Shown: positions 22,936-36,161, numbered from the stretch's first letter. The stretch: DNA of 64,000 bases from Cytospora piceicola (GCA_023375675.1 JALQBC010000069.1:1-64000), one strand, 5' to 3'. Notes: generated by a model not told the origin, from the letters alone. A program made the numbers and translations.

Positions 22936-25900
22936 GAATTTAACCGCCGAAGGGCCGAAGGCTAGAGGCGGTTAGTATCTGCACATATCTACACTATACG
23001 CAGCGCCACGGCCGGCCTACCTCTTATAAGGCTTACAGCGTAGCGGTGCTTAAAGGGATTACCGGGGGGGTAATTATATAATCCTAGATAAATATAGCGT
23101 AACCCGGGATATAGTTCCTTAGCTAACCGTAGCGTAGCGTAATACTAGATTAAAAAGGAAACCTACACCTATAATAAAAACCACTCGTTATCTAAAAACC
23201 TATAACTAGACTTAAAATACCGTACTAACTAAATAAAACCTTTTATCTAATACCTGCCCCGCCCTTATACTGTTATATTAAAGGTATAAAATATTAACTA
23301 TTATCGTAACTGTAAACGTTTAGTCGGTTTTAGGTATATCTGTAGTATAGTCGAATAACCTAGCCTTTAAAGAGAAAAGCTAAAGTTAACTATTAAAGCT
23401 TTATAGCGGCTTATTTAAAAGAGGCTATAAGTACTACTAATATCGAAACGTAAAAGCTAAAAAAGAGGAATAAAGTAAAGTAAAAAAATAAAAGCAGATA
23501 TAAAGAAAGAAATAAAGAAATAAAGTATTTTTAAAATAAAGAGAAAGGGATATACCGCTATATTAAAAGACTAAAGGGTAGTATCTTAGTATACTTATAA
23601 ATACCGACGTTTAATAAAACAGGAAAAGAAACCCGACCGTTTTATTAGACTAAGGTACTTTAAAAAGTCTTTACCGAAATACCTATAAGTAGCCTCTATA
23701 CCTAAAAGTAACATTTTTAGTTATAAAGTACGAAAGACGTAAACGTATCGAAAGATATATTCCGAGGTTTTCGGCCGGCTATAAAGGTATTCTAATATAG
23801 TATTATAGTATTAAAAACGCTAATAGTATAACTAAAAGTTACCGTAGCCGGTATAAGTAGTAAGCAGATATTATAAAAGGCGTTATAAAGCTAAAAGCTC
23901 GGAAGGGTATATAGTTTTTACAGTTAACCTGAAAAAGGTATAGTATTCCGGTATAGCTTAACGCTATTAGGTTTAAAAAGCTTAGTTAGTTTACTTTTTT
24001 ATAGTTTATCGAATAACGGAAAGTAAAAAGATTACTATTAATTTAAAAAAAACTAAAAGATAACAGCCTTTATTAGCTAATCTATCGGCCTTTTTATTAC
24101 TAAAGATATTTATATACTTTAAGGTTTATCGTATATATATATAATATAGGCTTTACGTTACAGCTAAAGCTTAAAAAAAGATATACTTTTATCGAGATAA
24201 AGCCGGTAAGGTATTATAAAGGTAGTAAATAACCGAAGAGTTATCGAGGTAAATATAGATATCGCGAAGGCCGACGTCGAGGTTAACAATACGGTATATA
24301 AACTAAAGCCTTTAAAAAACGTTAGTTATTTTAACGTCGAAAATCTTTATTTTACTAAAGCGGCTTTTAAAAAAGTAAATTAAAGATTTATATTAGTAGA
24401 TTATAAACTTTTAACTTACCTTTTTAGTTTTTTATTTCGATTTATCCGAGTATATAACTAAGTTTAATATAAAGACTTTTATTAGTTACTTTAAATAGTA
24501 AATCGTCGTTTCTATCTTACTTTTAAAGGTAACCGGAATATAAGCCGATTTAGTATATACTTAAAAGGTAAACGTTAGCCGGGGGAAAAATAGAAGGAAG
24601 GTAGAGAAACGTTCGAGGTTTATAAAAAGCCTTTATTAGCGGTATTATAAAAGGGAGGGCGATAAAGGAGGAAGCTTAATAACTAAAAGGTATAGTAAGT
24701 TAAAAAAGCCGAGGCAGAAGGTAAAGCGTTTTCGTATTACAGTAAAGAGAATATCGGAAGGAAGGATACCTATTTTATAATAAAGAACCGTTTTATATAT
24801 AGTTTTCTATACCGGAAGGATAGCTTTTAATATAAAAAGTAAACACGACTTTATTTTAGATATTAAATTACTATTACTAACAGGTACTAAATTATAAAAA
24901 AGGTTTCGTCGCGGCTTTTTATAGCTATAATATTAAACCTTAGCGTTATAAATAATAACCGACTTAATATAAGCCCGAACTATAAAGCAGACTAAGTAAA
25001 TAAAAAGGCTTTACGTAGTAATATAAAGACCGTATAAGTACTAAAAGACCTGTTAAGCTTTAGCTGTTTAAAGTTCGACGTATAACTTAAACCGTAGCTT
25101 ATAGTTAAAGTAAATACCTAACTAGCAGAAAAACTTACTTAAAGACTTAACGACCTTTCTATAATAGACTATAAGCAAGGAATTCTTTTAGTATTATAAA
25201 AAGTATATAACCTTTATTTTATTAAAGTTAAAGTAAACTACGTTTTTATAGCTTTAGTTAAAAAGTTTAGTAATTTTTATAGTTAACTAAGTAACGGTTT
25301 TATAAAGTATACCTATAATAAAAAAAAGATAGATATTATTAACGTAGTTAAACCGCCTAATAAGCTCGGAAAGCCGGTAAATAGGCTTTATATAAAAAAG
25401 GAAAAGGATTAAAGAAAAGGGGGAGCTTTAAAAGAAGCTATAAAGTAAATTAAAATAGCTTATAATAGCTAGCTAAAGCCGGACGTAAGCTTTATAAAAG
25501 ATTATAAAAGACTAAATATAACGTATAAATGTATCGGGCTAGCCTTACTCTTATAAACGGAGGATTAAACGGTTATAAAAGACTAAGTCGAAAACGCCGT
25601 AAACGTTATATATAGCTATAATAACGACCTTACTTTAAGAAAAAGCGGCTTCGACGTTATAAGTTATAGCGGTAGTAAAGTCTACTATAAAATATTAAAA
25701 GAATACGCCGACCTAATTAAGGTAAAGTATTTAATAGGTAAAGGCGAGGTAAGAAAGTTACTAAGTAACTAGCCTTTTTAAACCTTTATTAAAGTAAGAG
25801 AAGAGAGTAATAAAACGTTATACCTATATCGAAGATATATCGCGCTTATTAGGCTTTAAGATTATAGCTACTTCTGTTTATCGAAAAATAGGCAGATAGT

Positions 25901-28900
25901 AACTAAAGGTAAGGTAACGTTTATATAGAAAATAAACGTATTCGCCGATATAAGGCTAAAACTTCTTTAAGGCGTTAATATTAATTTAGTCGACTTTAAA
26001 AGTCGTATTAGTTATATAGATAGTATAGTTAACAGTTTTATCGATAAAAATATAAGTATCTTATAGTACCGCTTATTAGGTAGCGAAAGGGATTTAAAGG
26101 TTAAAAATATTATCGTCGGTAGAAAAGCGTTATAAGATAACCTGCTCGAAGGCTTTAGCCTTATCGTATTATATAGTATATACTTAGTTACCGACTGTAA
26201 AGGGAAAAGGGGTAATAACAAGCCTTTTACAGAACTAGTTAATAACCTAGTAAATGTTTTTATAAGTTTTATAGTTTTTAATAGTACGATACGTATAATC
26301 GTGTTTAATACGGCGGATAGCTACGCGGAAAAGTTAATAGGTATAGTAATACTCCGGATATAGCTAATTTAAAAACTTCCGGTATATAACGAAAACGTTA
26401 TATTATCGGTCCTTATACTCGTCTATCTACTAAAAAGCACTAAAAGCGGAAGGTCCGCTAATACGTCTTATAGAGTATAGGGACTTCTATAAAAGATCTA
26501 CTAGTACTTTTATAGCTATATTTAGCCCGGAAATAGTTAACCTAACCTTTAAAAAGCTTATAAGTCCTTACTCGATTAATATAACTACCTACGTTAGTTT
26601 TTCCGATATATAAAAAAGCTTATACGTCGGAAGGTTAAAAGCGTTTAATATAAGGAGAGATAACAGAAGAGTAAAATAGTTAAAACTAACGTCGAAGTAT
26701 TCCTTTATATTATACTACGCGAAGGGGATATTAATAAAGGCTAAGTCTAAAGTGTTATTATATTTATTAGTAGGTTCGCTATATTTATTAAATAGCTAAA
26801 AGTTATAGCTATTAATCTAGTCGGTAAGAAAGCTACTAATACTAATAATACCTTTATCGTTTTACTAAAGCAGGTATATAAAGTTAAAGTCGCCTTCGAC
26901 GAAATAACGTTAAAGCGGATATTAAGCGGTAAAAATACGCCTAACCTTAAAGGTAGCAGCTAAAGAATAAGGTTAGTTATATATATTAATAAAAAGTTAT
27001 TTATTAACTATAACTTAACAGATATTATAAATAGCGATAAAGATAATCTAATCTATAAGAAGCTTATATTTATAACGGATATAAGTCGTAATACGTAGGT
27101 ATATAAAGTAGTCGGTTTAATAGCGGATTAATAGGAAAAGATCGAATTTAAAGTAAGTCTTAGTCTAATAACGGCCGTTTAAAAAGACGTTTATCTAAGG
27201 TTTTTAAAAAAGAACAATATCCGTTTTACTAGCTTAAATAAAGGCTAGCGTAGTATTATAGATAGTATCGTATCTTATACCCCGGTTAATATTAAGCTAA
27301 AAAACGGTAATACTACGTTATAGCTAATAGCGTTATAATCGTAAACATATTATAAGCCGATTTACTATAAAAAAAGGACTAAGTTAATAAAGCCGGTATC
27401 GTTTAATAAAAAGGTAATAGTAATAGTAGTAAAGTTAATCTCTATAGTTATATTAGCTTAAAAGTTACTATCAGCCGACTATTTAGCTTATCGGGATAGC
27501 AGTCGATAAGAGTTATAAAAAGTAAAGCCGTTAATAGTAGTAATAGTAGTAAAGACTACGGCTAAAAAAGTAGTAACTACGGTAGGCGTTATAAAGAAGA
27601 TAGCCGAAGGCCGCTTTTAAATCGTTATCGGGGTAAAAGGAGTAACTAGTTTAAAAAGAGTTAAGGTAGAGGTAGCGTATAAGGCGTAAAAGGCTTTATC
27701 GTTAACGCTTCGTAGTTTCTTATAATCGACCTTAGAAAAATATATAAACTAACTACCCTTTTTCCGAAATCGCGTAATGTATAAAGGGTCGTTTACGACG
27801 TAAGGAAATCGGTAATTAATATACCTAAAGGCTTTATCGTAGCCGTTTTAATAGCCTTTTCTGCTATATTATCGATAGTACGCCTTATATAAGTACCGAT
27901 AGGTTTCGTAAAACTCTTAGTAGTTAATATATTAAAAGAGATAAGCTTTCTTTTTTAAAAAACGGCTAAGCTAGCTCCGACCGAAAAAAGTAAAATATAC
28001 CTTTACCGGGGTAGTAAAGAATATAACTTAAGTATAAGTGTTTATTTAGTTATTAGTAAAACGGCTAAGTTAGTAAAAAACTAAAGATTACCTAGTTTAA
28101 GTAAAGACTTCTTTTAAGACTACTATAGCTATATCGATCGGGTAACCTTATTAGTCGCGAAACTATATAAAGGTATTCGTTACGTAGTAAGTATATTAAA
28201 CTATACTAAGCTTTACTAAATCGTAGCTAAGTAAAAACTAAAGCTCGGCTTTTTTAATAAAGAGCGTAGCTTTAATAATTTCGTTATATAACTAAATAAA
28301 CTACCTTATATAGATAACGGTCGTATTAAAAAGATCTATAAACGAGATCTTTATCGTATTATAAATAAAGTAGTAGAGCGTAAACGTCTTATATTTTTAA
28401 ATAAGGTTTATTTCGTTATTTAAACGGAAGAATAAATAAAGGTTATTTTTTACTTTAGCCTTAACGTAAAACCTAAATACTATAAGTTTTATAGATTTTT
28501 CCGTTTATCTTTTACTACTATAAACTACCGTCGGTAAAGGAAAAACTTTAAAAACCGCTACCGTTATAGTTATATAAAAAGATATAGCTAAAGTAAAAGA
28601 GGTAAGCCTATTAAAAGAAGTACAGGTAGTTAATATACTTATCGGAATTAAAGGTTTTAAAAGGTTTTTAAGAATAGTCGAGGCGAAAAAAGCGTTAAAT
28701 CTCGTATAAAAGTCGTAAGCCGTTTAAAGCTAAACTCCGGTAGTAAAGGTTTTAAACGTATTATTTAAAGCCTATAAAAAAGCGAAAAAGACTTCGTTTC
28801 GCACTTATAAGTTAGCTACGTTAACTATAAATAGCTTAGTTAGCTTAAGTATACTTTTAATAATAAGAGTAAAAGAGTTTTTAGTAGGATTATAGGCTTC

Positions 28901-29160
28901 CCTAGATAGTAGTAACGAACTCGGGACCTTTTAAATTCTAACACGCCGCTATCGTTTCCCGGTTTTAATAACAACCGTATAGTCGTTAGTATTATAAAGA
29001 AAGGCCGTATAGGCATTTATAGACGTATAAGAGGTATAAAGCCCCGGGGGTAACAACGACGACGGCGGTTAAAACGCTATCGCTATCGCGATATCCCTAA
29101 AAGACGATTTAATGTTAAAGGTGTATATTAAATAAATATATATAGTAAAGGGCAAAAGCC
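22936..29160. mobile_element. RIP-degraded repeat island, ~6.2 kb, identity unknown
   Basis: CpA and TpG are nearly absent and TpA is abundant, while CpG remains common: the RIP pattern. On the + strand, long stretches (for example about 25530-27340) stay open apart from TAA/TAG, which is what RIP of CAA, CAG and TGG codons makes of a long gene, so a transposon polyprotein is likely. I could not see clear integrase, reverse transcriptase or transposase signatures, nor matching terminal repeats, and I do not assign a family. The islets GGCGGTTAG..., GCAGCGCCACGGCCGGCC (near 23000) and GCCCCGGGGG (near 29040) mark less mutated ends. Confidence 0.65.
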
Positions 29161-30237
29161 TTAACAGCGGCTGCTAAGACTTTAATAATTAAGGGGAAGG
29201 TGGTGGTGTTCTTAGGGGCGTTAAAAAAATTGGTAGGGGGCATTAAGTTATTGTCATTGTGCAGATCTCTCGAAAAATAAACAGCCATATCACATCACTG
29301 TAATTCCTTGGCGCTTCCTGAGCTCGTACACCATGTAACTTAGCAGGTAAGTTGATGGTCTCGGTACTTATCGACAATCCTGCTATCTTCAAATGCGATA
29401 TCCATCTGTAACCCCGAGAATCGAGATCTATGAGGCAGTCAACCGGACAAAGCACCTGTGGCGAGCAGACGTTATCTGATTTAACGTAAGGAGGGGGAGG
29501 GGGGCAAATTGCCGTCCTTGGTTCCAACGGCGTTGCGAACATGCGATGCACCAAGGATCACACCGTCTGTTCTCCCCTGAAGTATCCACCACAAGGTACA
29601 TGGAGCAGGTACTTTTGACTAAAATGTTACATACTTACGTGTCCCTCCTTGCTCCATACTTCGTGGGGGTTGTCTTCTATGAGGGTATCTTGGCAAGATA
29701 AACGCTTAGAAGGGCCCCGGGGTGTCGTTGTTGCAGTCGGGGCGCAGAGACACAGAACCCACGATATTCAACAGGGATTCTCATTTGTCCATTTACGTGC
29801 GGCATTGATATGATGTCGGAACTACAGCTGGTATTGCTGTTATCTTGTGCCGCAGGTCTTGTCGATCGTAACTCAAGACCACCACATTCTGTACGGAGCC
29901 CAAAGTCGACGATTTACACGTCGGACTTACCTTATTAGGCGGTATCTTGAACCGTGAGTCCCTCTCCATTTCGGTGGTACGAACTCAAGACGATCATGAT
30001 GACACTTCCTGTACGAGGCAAGTTACGACGTTGATCACCGAGATAACCCGTACACAGGCTATGTTATATTGCTATAGCTTTGATTCAACGTTATATAGCA
30101 GAGTATTTCGAACCAAACACACCATATCAAAGAAACCAAACTCGACCATCAGTTCTTCCCTTGTCTATAGCACGGCCTGCTCCTGCGGGTACCGATTCTT
30201 ACCCTCTCTTGGAAGCCAGATCCGAAGTCATTTCACA
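29161..30237. promoter_or_regulatory. Upstream region of the diterpene synthase gene
   Basis: Normal composition returns at about 29200. The 291 bases before the ATG at 30238 contain no in-frame stop, so a longer start (30061 or 29947) is formally possible. Two imperfect copies of an AACTCAAGAC...CTGTACG segment lie at about 29869-29898 and 29980-30017, just inside the likely promoter/leader. An AT-rich GTTATATTGCTATAG lies at 30062. No other gene is seen; the minus frame at 29243-29554 has no motif. Confidence 0.4.
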
Positions 30238-33200
30238 ATGGAGGAGCATCCATCGACATGTTTCCACCCAGTTGACATTGATTTGAATACAAAGGGATCT
30301 TTGGTTGCCAAGGTGAAATTACTACTACAGAATGCTGTAGATGGTTACGACGACACGTTCGGTTTTGGATCCATGAGTTGCGCCGTGTATGACACCGCCT
30401 GGGTCTCTTTGGTGACAAAACCACTTGATGGAAAACGTCAATGGCTCTTCCCAGAATGTTTCAACTACCTAATCGACCAGCAAGCGGAAGACGGAGGTTG
30501 GGGAGTAACGGGGGAGAAGGTTGACGGTATCTTGAGTACTGCTGCCGCACTTCTTTCCTCCATCCGGCATCAAGCCGAGCCATTGAACCTCAAACACATC
30601 GACACAAAGGACCTTGAGGCTCGCATTAAGAGAGGCATCGAATCTTTGAGTTCTCAATTGCGGGATTGGGCTGTCACGTCCGCCGTGCACGTGGGCTTCG
30701 AAGTCATCGTTCCAGCTCTGCTCGATCTTCTTGCTCAAGAGTCCGTCCACTTCTCGTTCGATGGATTGGACGAATTGATGAAGATATATGGTGATAAGAT
30801 GTCCAAATTCCATCCAGACCTTCTGTATGGCAGCGAACGATCCACGGCCATCCACTCGCTGGAAGCTTTTATTGGAAAACTCGACTTCGACAGGATTTCT
30901 CATCATAAAACGCATGGATCCATGATGGGGTCCCCATCGTCTACAGCAGCGTACCTCATGAACACAACCGTTTGGGACGATGAGGCAGAGGCGTACCTTC
31001 GACATGTCATTGACCACGCAGCTGGTAAAGGTCATGGCGGTGTTCCTAGTGCTTATCCCTCCACCATTTTCGAACACAGCTGGGTGAGTATTTTAGATTG
31101 GCGTTTGACAAGGGCTTTGTTCTGATCAGTTATCTAGGTTCTGTCTACATTGTTCACCTCTGGGTTCTCACCTGCTGACCTTGAGAGTCCTGGTCTGAGC
31201 ACGATGGTAGAAAATCTTGCCAGGACTTTCGAGCAACAGGGAGGTGCTGTTGGTTTCGGTATGTCTACTATCATTGAATTATTATTATTATTATTTTTGA
31301 ATTTCTTTTGCATGTCGAATTAACGTGCCTTTAGCCCCTTGTTTCATGGCTGACATGGACGACACGGCGAAGACCATTCTGTGTTTGAGATCGATCGGTA
31401 GAGACGCCAGCCCAAGAGACATGATCGAGACGTTTGAAAATGGGACCCATTTCAGGACGTATCTTACAGAAAGGAACCCCAGCTTCAGTGCCAACTGCAA
31501 TGCCTTGTTGGCCCTGCTTCACCAGGATGTGCCGCAAGACTATACAGCCCAGATAACCAAAACATGTGGGTTCCTTTGTGACACTTGGTGGACCTCGATA
31601 TCAAGAATTCAAGACAAATGGGTGGGTTACATGATATATCAGTACTCTTGTTCTTACTGATGAGTCTGTCACAGAATCTATCATATCTATACCCCACACT
31701 TCTCTTCGTGGAAGCACTCATGAAGCTCGTGGACTCGATTGAAAAGGAAGCCCTCTCCCCATTCAACGACCACGTAACTAAGTCGAAGGTCGCCGTCTGT
31801 CTGTATCAAGCATGTTACAGGACGCTTCTAGATCAGAACGACAACGGTGCTTGGAATGATTCCGTCGAAGAGACTTGTTACGGGACCCTTATACTCGCGA
31901 AAGCAAGACAGCTGTATCTGTTTCGAGATCTGCGGACACGGCTGGACTCGGCTATCGACTGTGCCGCCAGATCTATACAAGAGTTGAGCGGCACAACCAG
32001 TCAGGGTGTGCCACAGAATCTCTGGGTCGAGAAAGTGAGCTACACATCCCCGCTCTTGACCGATGCCTACAGGCTCTCAGCCCTTTGGGCATCAACCATG
32101 CGGCCAGACTCCTGCGTGGGTAGAATTCTTCATGAAGATACGTCTGTTATACCGAAACTTGCGAACATGTGGCTTCAAACACCCCTTTTCTCCAAGACCC
32201 CCGAGTGGCAGATCCGGGCATCAATGGTCGAAGGAACACTCTTCCGGCCAATAGTGAAAGCAGTCAGGCTGGACGTGTTCACACGAAAAGGCGTGGCAGT
32301 GGACAAATACTTCGATATCATTCCGCTGGCCTGGCCAATAGCTAACAACCGGATCCGGACCTTCGCCCCGTCGTCGTTCCTACTGGAGGGGATGATGGCT
32401 GCGATGCTCAATTACCAAGTAGACGAGTTCATGGAAGCTGTGGCGGGAGTCAATTACGCCCAATACATACCGGAGCTTCGTCATCTGATCGACGATGTGA
32501 TCTTCTCCATCAGCAAAGAGAGCGAGGCCTGTGTGAACGGCAACGTTGACGGTTCGACCGAATTCGATGTGAACGCGCGGGTCCGTAAACATCATCCCGA
32601 CATTCCGGAGTCTCAACGTGAGGAAGTCTTGCAGCCTCTGCGAAAATTTGTCACCCGTGCGCTGAAACATCCATCGATCTTGTCGGCAAGCGCTTGGGAC
32701 CGCAAGAACATGATCTGCGAGCTTCGAATCTACCTCCAAAGCCACGTTACGCAGAGCGAAGACAATATGCTGTTGAAACAGAACAAGTTCACCCATGGTA
32801 TTATGAGGGAGACCTTCTTCCGCTGGGTCCGGACAACCTCGGCCGACCACACCTCAGCACCCTACACCTTCATGTTCGTGAGCTGCCTCCTCAGCTCGTG
32901 GATCGAGAACGGGAAAGACTGCTTTGCTTCGACCCAGGAGAAATACTACGCCGCCGCTAGTTGCCAGCATCTGGCTACCATGTGCCGCATGTACAACGAC
33001 TACGGTTCCGCTGTACGGGATAGGGATGAGGCCAACGTGAATTCCATAGACTTCCCAGAGTTCGAGCTCAAAGGCCCAGTCCCGCCAAACGATGCCATCG
33101 TCTCGAAGCAGGACAAGCTGTTCGAAGTAGCTCAATATGAACGCGCCTGTATCGAAGAGGCATTCAGGCGACTTGAGAGCCATGGGAGTCAGACAGCCTC

Positions 33201-33333
33201 CCCGGAGGCACGAGCAAGGAAGAGTCGACAGATGGAGATATGGCGGTTGTTCTACAACGTAACGGATTTCTGGGGGCAGATGTATGTTCTTCGCGATATG
33301 GGAAGTCGCTTGACTGTAAATACAGCGGGTTGA
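30238..33333 (+). CDS. Bifunctional class II/class I diterpene synthase, CPS/KS type (4 exons, 970 aa)
   Basis: Exons 30238-31083, 31138-31258, 31335-31621 and 31675-33333; introns 54, 76 and 53 bp, all GT/AG. The length matches fungal copalyl diphosphate/kaurene synthases (~950 aa). The protein has the gamma-beta-alpha architecture: an N-terminal [10 protein letters not shown] and [10 protein letters not shown]...DGGWG region, a class II acid motif DMDD at 329-332 ([10 protein letters not shown]), then [20 protein letters not shown] across the exon 3/4 join. The class I motif is DEFME (668-672), followed by NDYGSAVRD (859-867) as the NSE/DTE metal site. Both active sites keep their acids, so it should convert GGPP to a copalyl-type diphosphate and then to a polycyclic diterpene. 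DEFMEAVAG and VNSIDFPEF closely resemble gibberellin-type ent-kaurene synthases, but product and stereochemistry cannot be read by eye. No transit peptide; cytosolic. No RIP-type stops despite flanking RIP islands. Confidence 0.93.
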
Positions 33334-34134
33334 AAAAGCCTGGCGTTGCAGTGGCAGGGAGGCGCAAATTATACAGCATGGACGGCAGATTGTCTATATA
33401 CTACTGGTTTGGGTCTATCTCTTGTGCAAATTAGTTATATAGAGACCAATACACTAGTTGTGCTCTAGCAGCGCCTGAAGGGCCTCTTCTCGCCAATGAA
33501 GTCACCTCTATATGTCAACTGCCTTCGTTCATCTAAACCCTGTGTGGGATATTAAGTTCAACTAGTTATGAATATATATAAGAGTTCAATTGCAGATAGC
33601 TAGGACTGGCTAGCACCTATAGGGAACTAAGTAATTACTTAGTATTCTTCCTTTTCGCGAGTTATCTCTGAGGGCAACTTGCCTGTCCACAGCTTCGTTA
33701 ATCAAGCTCGGCGTCATGCGGGCAATATTGATGTTTGCATTTGCGTATTCGAGCCCGCGCTCGACAACTAACCAGTCTGCAAAACCCGGCCTCGCTGTCG
33801 GGGTCATGCCCATCACGGCGCCCGCCCCGCTCCCCCCTTTGGAAAATTACCATAGTCTGGCTGACGACATTGATTATCTTTGCTGCCAGAGGGTATCATA
33901 TGTTTTCATCCTTTTACGTTGCACTCACGAGGACCCGGGCCACCGCGTTGCTGCTTGTGGCAGCGCCGGGTTTTCGACGCAGGGTGCGCGCGCCTTGTGC
34001 TCACAGCCGGGCACGCTGCAGTCAGGAGCCTCTTTCGACGGACCTGCCCGGCCGCGAATATCGTTTGAAGGAGAATAGGGAGTATCGTCCCTCAGCTTCT
34101 CATCAAGAGCTTGACCTGTGTCGTTTCGTTGTCC
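33334..34134. other. Downstream flank of the diterpene synthase gene
   Basis: No gene recognised. Two overlapping + frames (33716-34078 and 33735-34145) have no domain features. Confidence 0.4.
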
Positions 34135-34967
34135 TTATTCTCTGATTCGGGATCTTAACTCCAGTTGAAGACGACGCACGGGACGTGACTTACGTTGTTC
34201 GTGAGTCTCAGCTTTCTTACGTGCCTGCACTGTACCCTCAAGGTCTTGTAGAACCTGTTTAACGTGCCTCTTGACGGACGGAACGTCGGTGTACGGACAC
34301 TCGTTATCTTCGTTATTAATATAATCTAGACGAAGATTAGCGGTTCTAGTGTTCGAATATGCGGGCAAGGATATAATTACTAGGATACCGGTATATGTTG
34401 GAAGATCACTTGATGGTCGCCTTTCCCTCCCATCTTTGCAATTCGCCTACTACCCTGGACATATCGGGATCAAATGCAGTCTTGTTCTTCATCATGGGAG
34501 CTAAGGCGCTGGCTTTGCTAGCAGCCTTGGTTATCCTTTCGCTTTTTCTATCTGCCTCCTCATAGACCCGGTGATCGTGCAGATTGATGGGTGGGTAGTA
34601 CTTGTCCTGCTCATTATAAGGCTGACCCTGGACATGATCATCCCGTGTAGAGAGGTCTTTGAAATGTTTCACCGCTGGGCGGTAGGCTCTTGCTGTTTGG
34701 GTGTGCCCCATTGTCCAGAGTGTTGATGTGAGATCATTGACTCGAGCCAGTGCCAGCGCTACTAGGAGCTTTGCCGACCCCTAGGTTAAGATATTGGTCC
34801 GCTTGGCGACCTTTGAGCGTGGCATTGTTATAGCCCCTTGTCGGGTCAGAAGATGATGTATGGGAGACCTGCTGGTTAACATGTGTAAGGTTGCTCCCTA
34901 CATAGACATCGCTACTAGTTGTTGAATGGGAGACTCTAGCCTTGAGTGGGCCACTGTAATGTAACAC
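34135..34967 (-). pseudogene. Three adjoining minus-strand coding scraps, unrecognised
   Basis: Open frames 34967-34734, 34711-34406 and 34368-34135 follow each other on the minus strand with gaps of about 22 and 37 bp in three different frames. The middle one can be read upstream without a stop (…NDLTSTLWTMGHTQTARAYR) and is rich in charged residues, with a segment DHRVYEEADRKSERITKAAS that looks helical. The amino-acid mix looks protein-like, but I recognise no family. It may be a gene broken by frameshifts or one with short introns. Confidence 0.25.
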
Positions 34968-35750
34968 CTAGCCTTTACCCGCTCTATTCGATGAAGGACT
35001 AGAGCGGGATCTGCCGGAAGGAGGAAGGGAAGACACAGGTCGGCTGCTTGATGGACGGCGGTCCACTCGCTATACTATATGTCAATATCTGTCTTTATGC
35101 GGAAAGACTCCTCGATATTGGGATTTGTTGTTCCTACCCTGGATGCAAGCTCTCGACCCTCTCTGTGTCTGATAATATCCGTTATCTATAAGAGCGCAGC
35201 CCCTGCAACTGAATAAGAGACAATTCGAGAATTCACCTATATTCCGCCTTGATAGAAATATAGAGAACAATCGCCGGTCAGGTTGAACACCTTACTGTCG
35301 TCCAGAAAAGACGAAGGAAAGAAGACAAAAGATAACAACTGAAGATTGGGGAGTTAAGACAGTCTATGCTCGAGGGCCAGCCTTAAGGTGAATATACATA
35401 CATAATGACAGAGGATATAGCAAGCCTTGGCCTTCTAGTATAAAAGAAGGGAGGGAGATTCAGGTCCGGCCGATCTTAAGAAAACATAGAAGGTTGCGAT
35501 ATATCGAAAGTGAAGAGCAGCCGAAGCCCAAGGTTACTTGCTCATGCCGGGACAGTTGTCGATTTATAGAGCGAGCCTCGGCCCCTACTAAAGACGATAG
35601 TGATATAAAGCCATCATGCCTGGGTTTCAGGCGCCTTTATGTTGCGCGGCATTGGACGGGGCTGACCGCTCCCTCTAACTAGGGCCGTCCCCTGATCAGC
35701 CCGGAAAGAACCAGCTATCCAGGCTTATAGACATAAAAAAGCATAACTAG
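34968..35750. other. Intergenic region before the large RIP block
   Basis: Normal composition to about 35700, then a quick change to AT-rich DNA. Short frames (35082-35270 on -, 35494-35682 on +) have no motifs. No gene recognised. Confidence 0.4.
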
Positions 35751-36161
35751 CTAGAACCAATACTTAACCACGGTCACTAAATGCGCTAGAGCTAGTACGT
35801 TGCTATAGTTAAGTTTTAGTTAAAGTAAACACTTAAGTATTTAAAGGTCTAGTTATAGTTAGCTAAGTAATAATTAATAGTTCTAACACTAATATATTTA
35901 AAGCCTTTTAAACTATTTTATTATATAAACTATTAAGTTAAGCGGCGGCTTATAAGTTAACTTATTACTATTATAAAAGAAAGTTATATATAGAGTTTTT
36001 AACTTAAGTTAATTTACTATAAAGCTAATATTAAAAATAAGGTATATTTAAAATAGCTTATTTAATTTATAAAGTTTCTACTTAAATTACAGTATTTAAA
36101 GTTATATTTTAATACTTAGTTTTAAAATAATTATATTTATTTAATTTTATTTTATTATATA
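35751..36161. repeat. RIP-degraded AT-rich DNA left of the LTR element
   Basis: Almost free of CpA, TpG and CpG. No frame and no repeat partner seen in the window. Confidence 0.6.

Noticed and set aside
24735..24780. Possible retroviral-type zinc knuckle in the RIP island
   Set aside because: Spacing of the would-be Cys/His positions does not fit CX2CX4HX4C even allowing for C-to-T changes.
26012..26221. 69-codon minus-strand frame in the RIP island
   Set aside because: Chance frame in AT-rich DNA; Leu/Ile/Lys-rich with no motif.
29947..30237. N-terminal extension of the diterpene synthase
   Set aside because: The frame is open, but related fungal synthases start close to the 30238 ATG and the extension has no targeting or domain features.
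30469..31077. 202-codon minus-strand frame
   Set aside because: Antisense shadow of diterpene synthase exon 1.
32380..32850. 156-codon minus-strand frame
   Set aside because: Antisense shadow of diterpene synthase exon 4.
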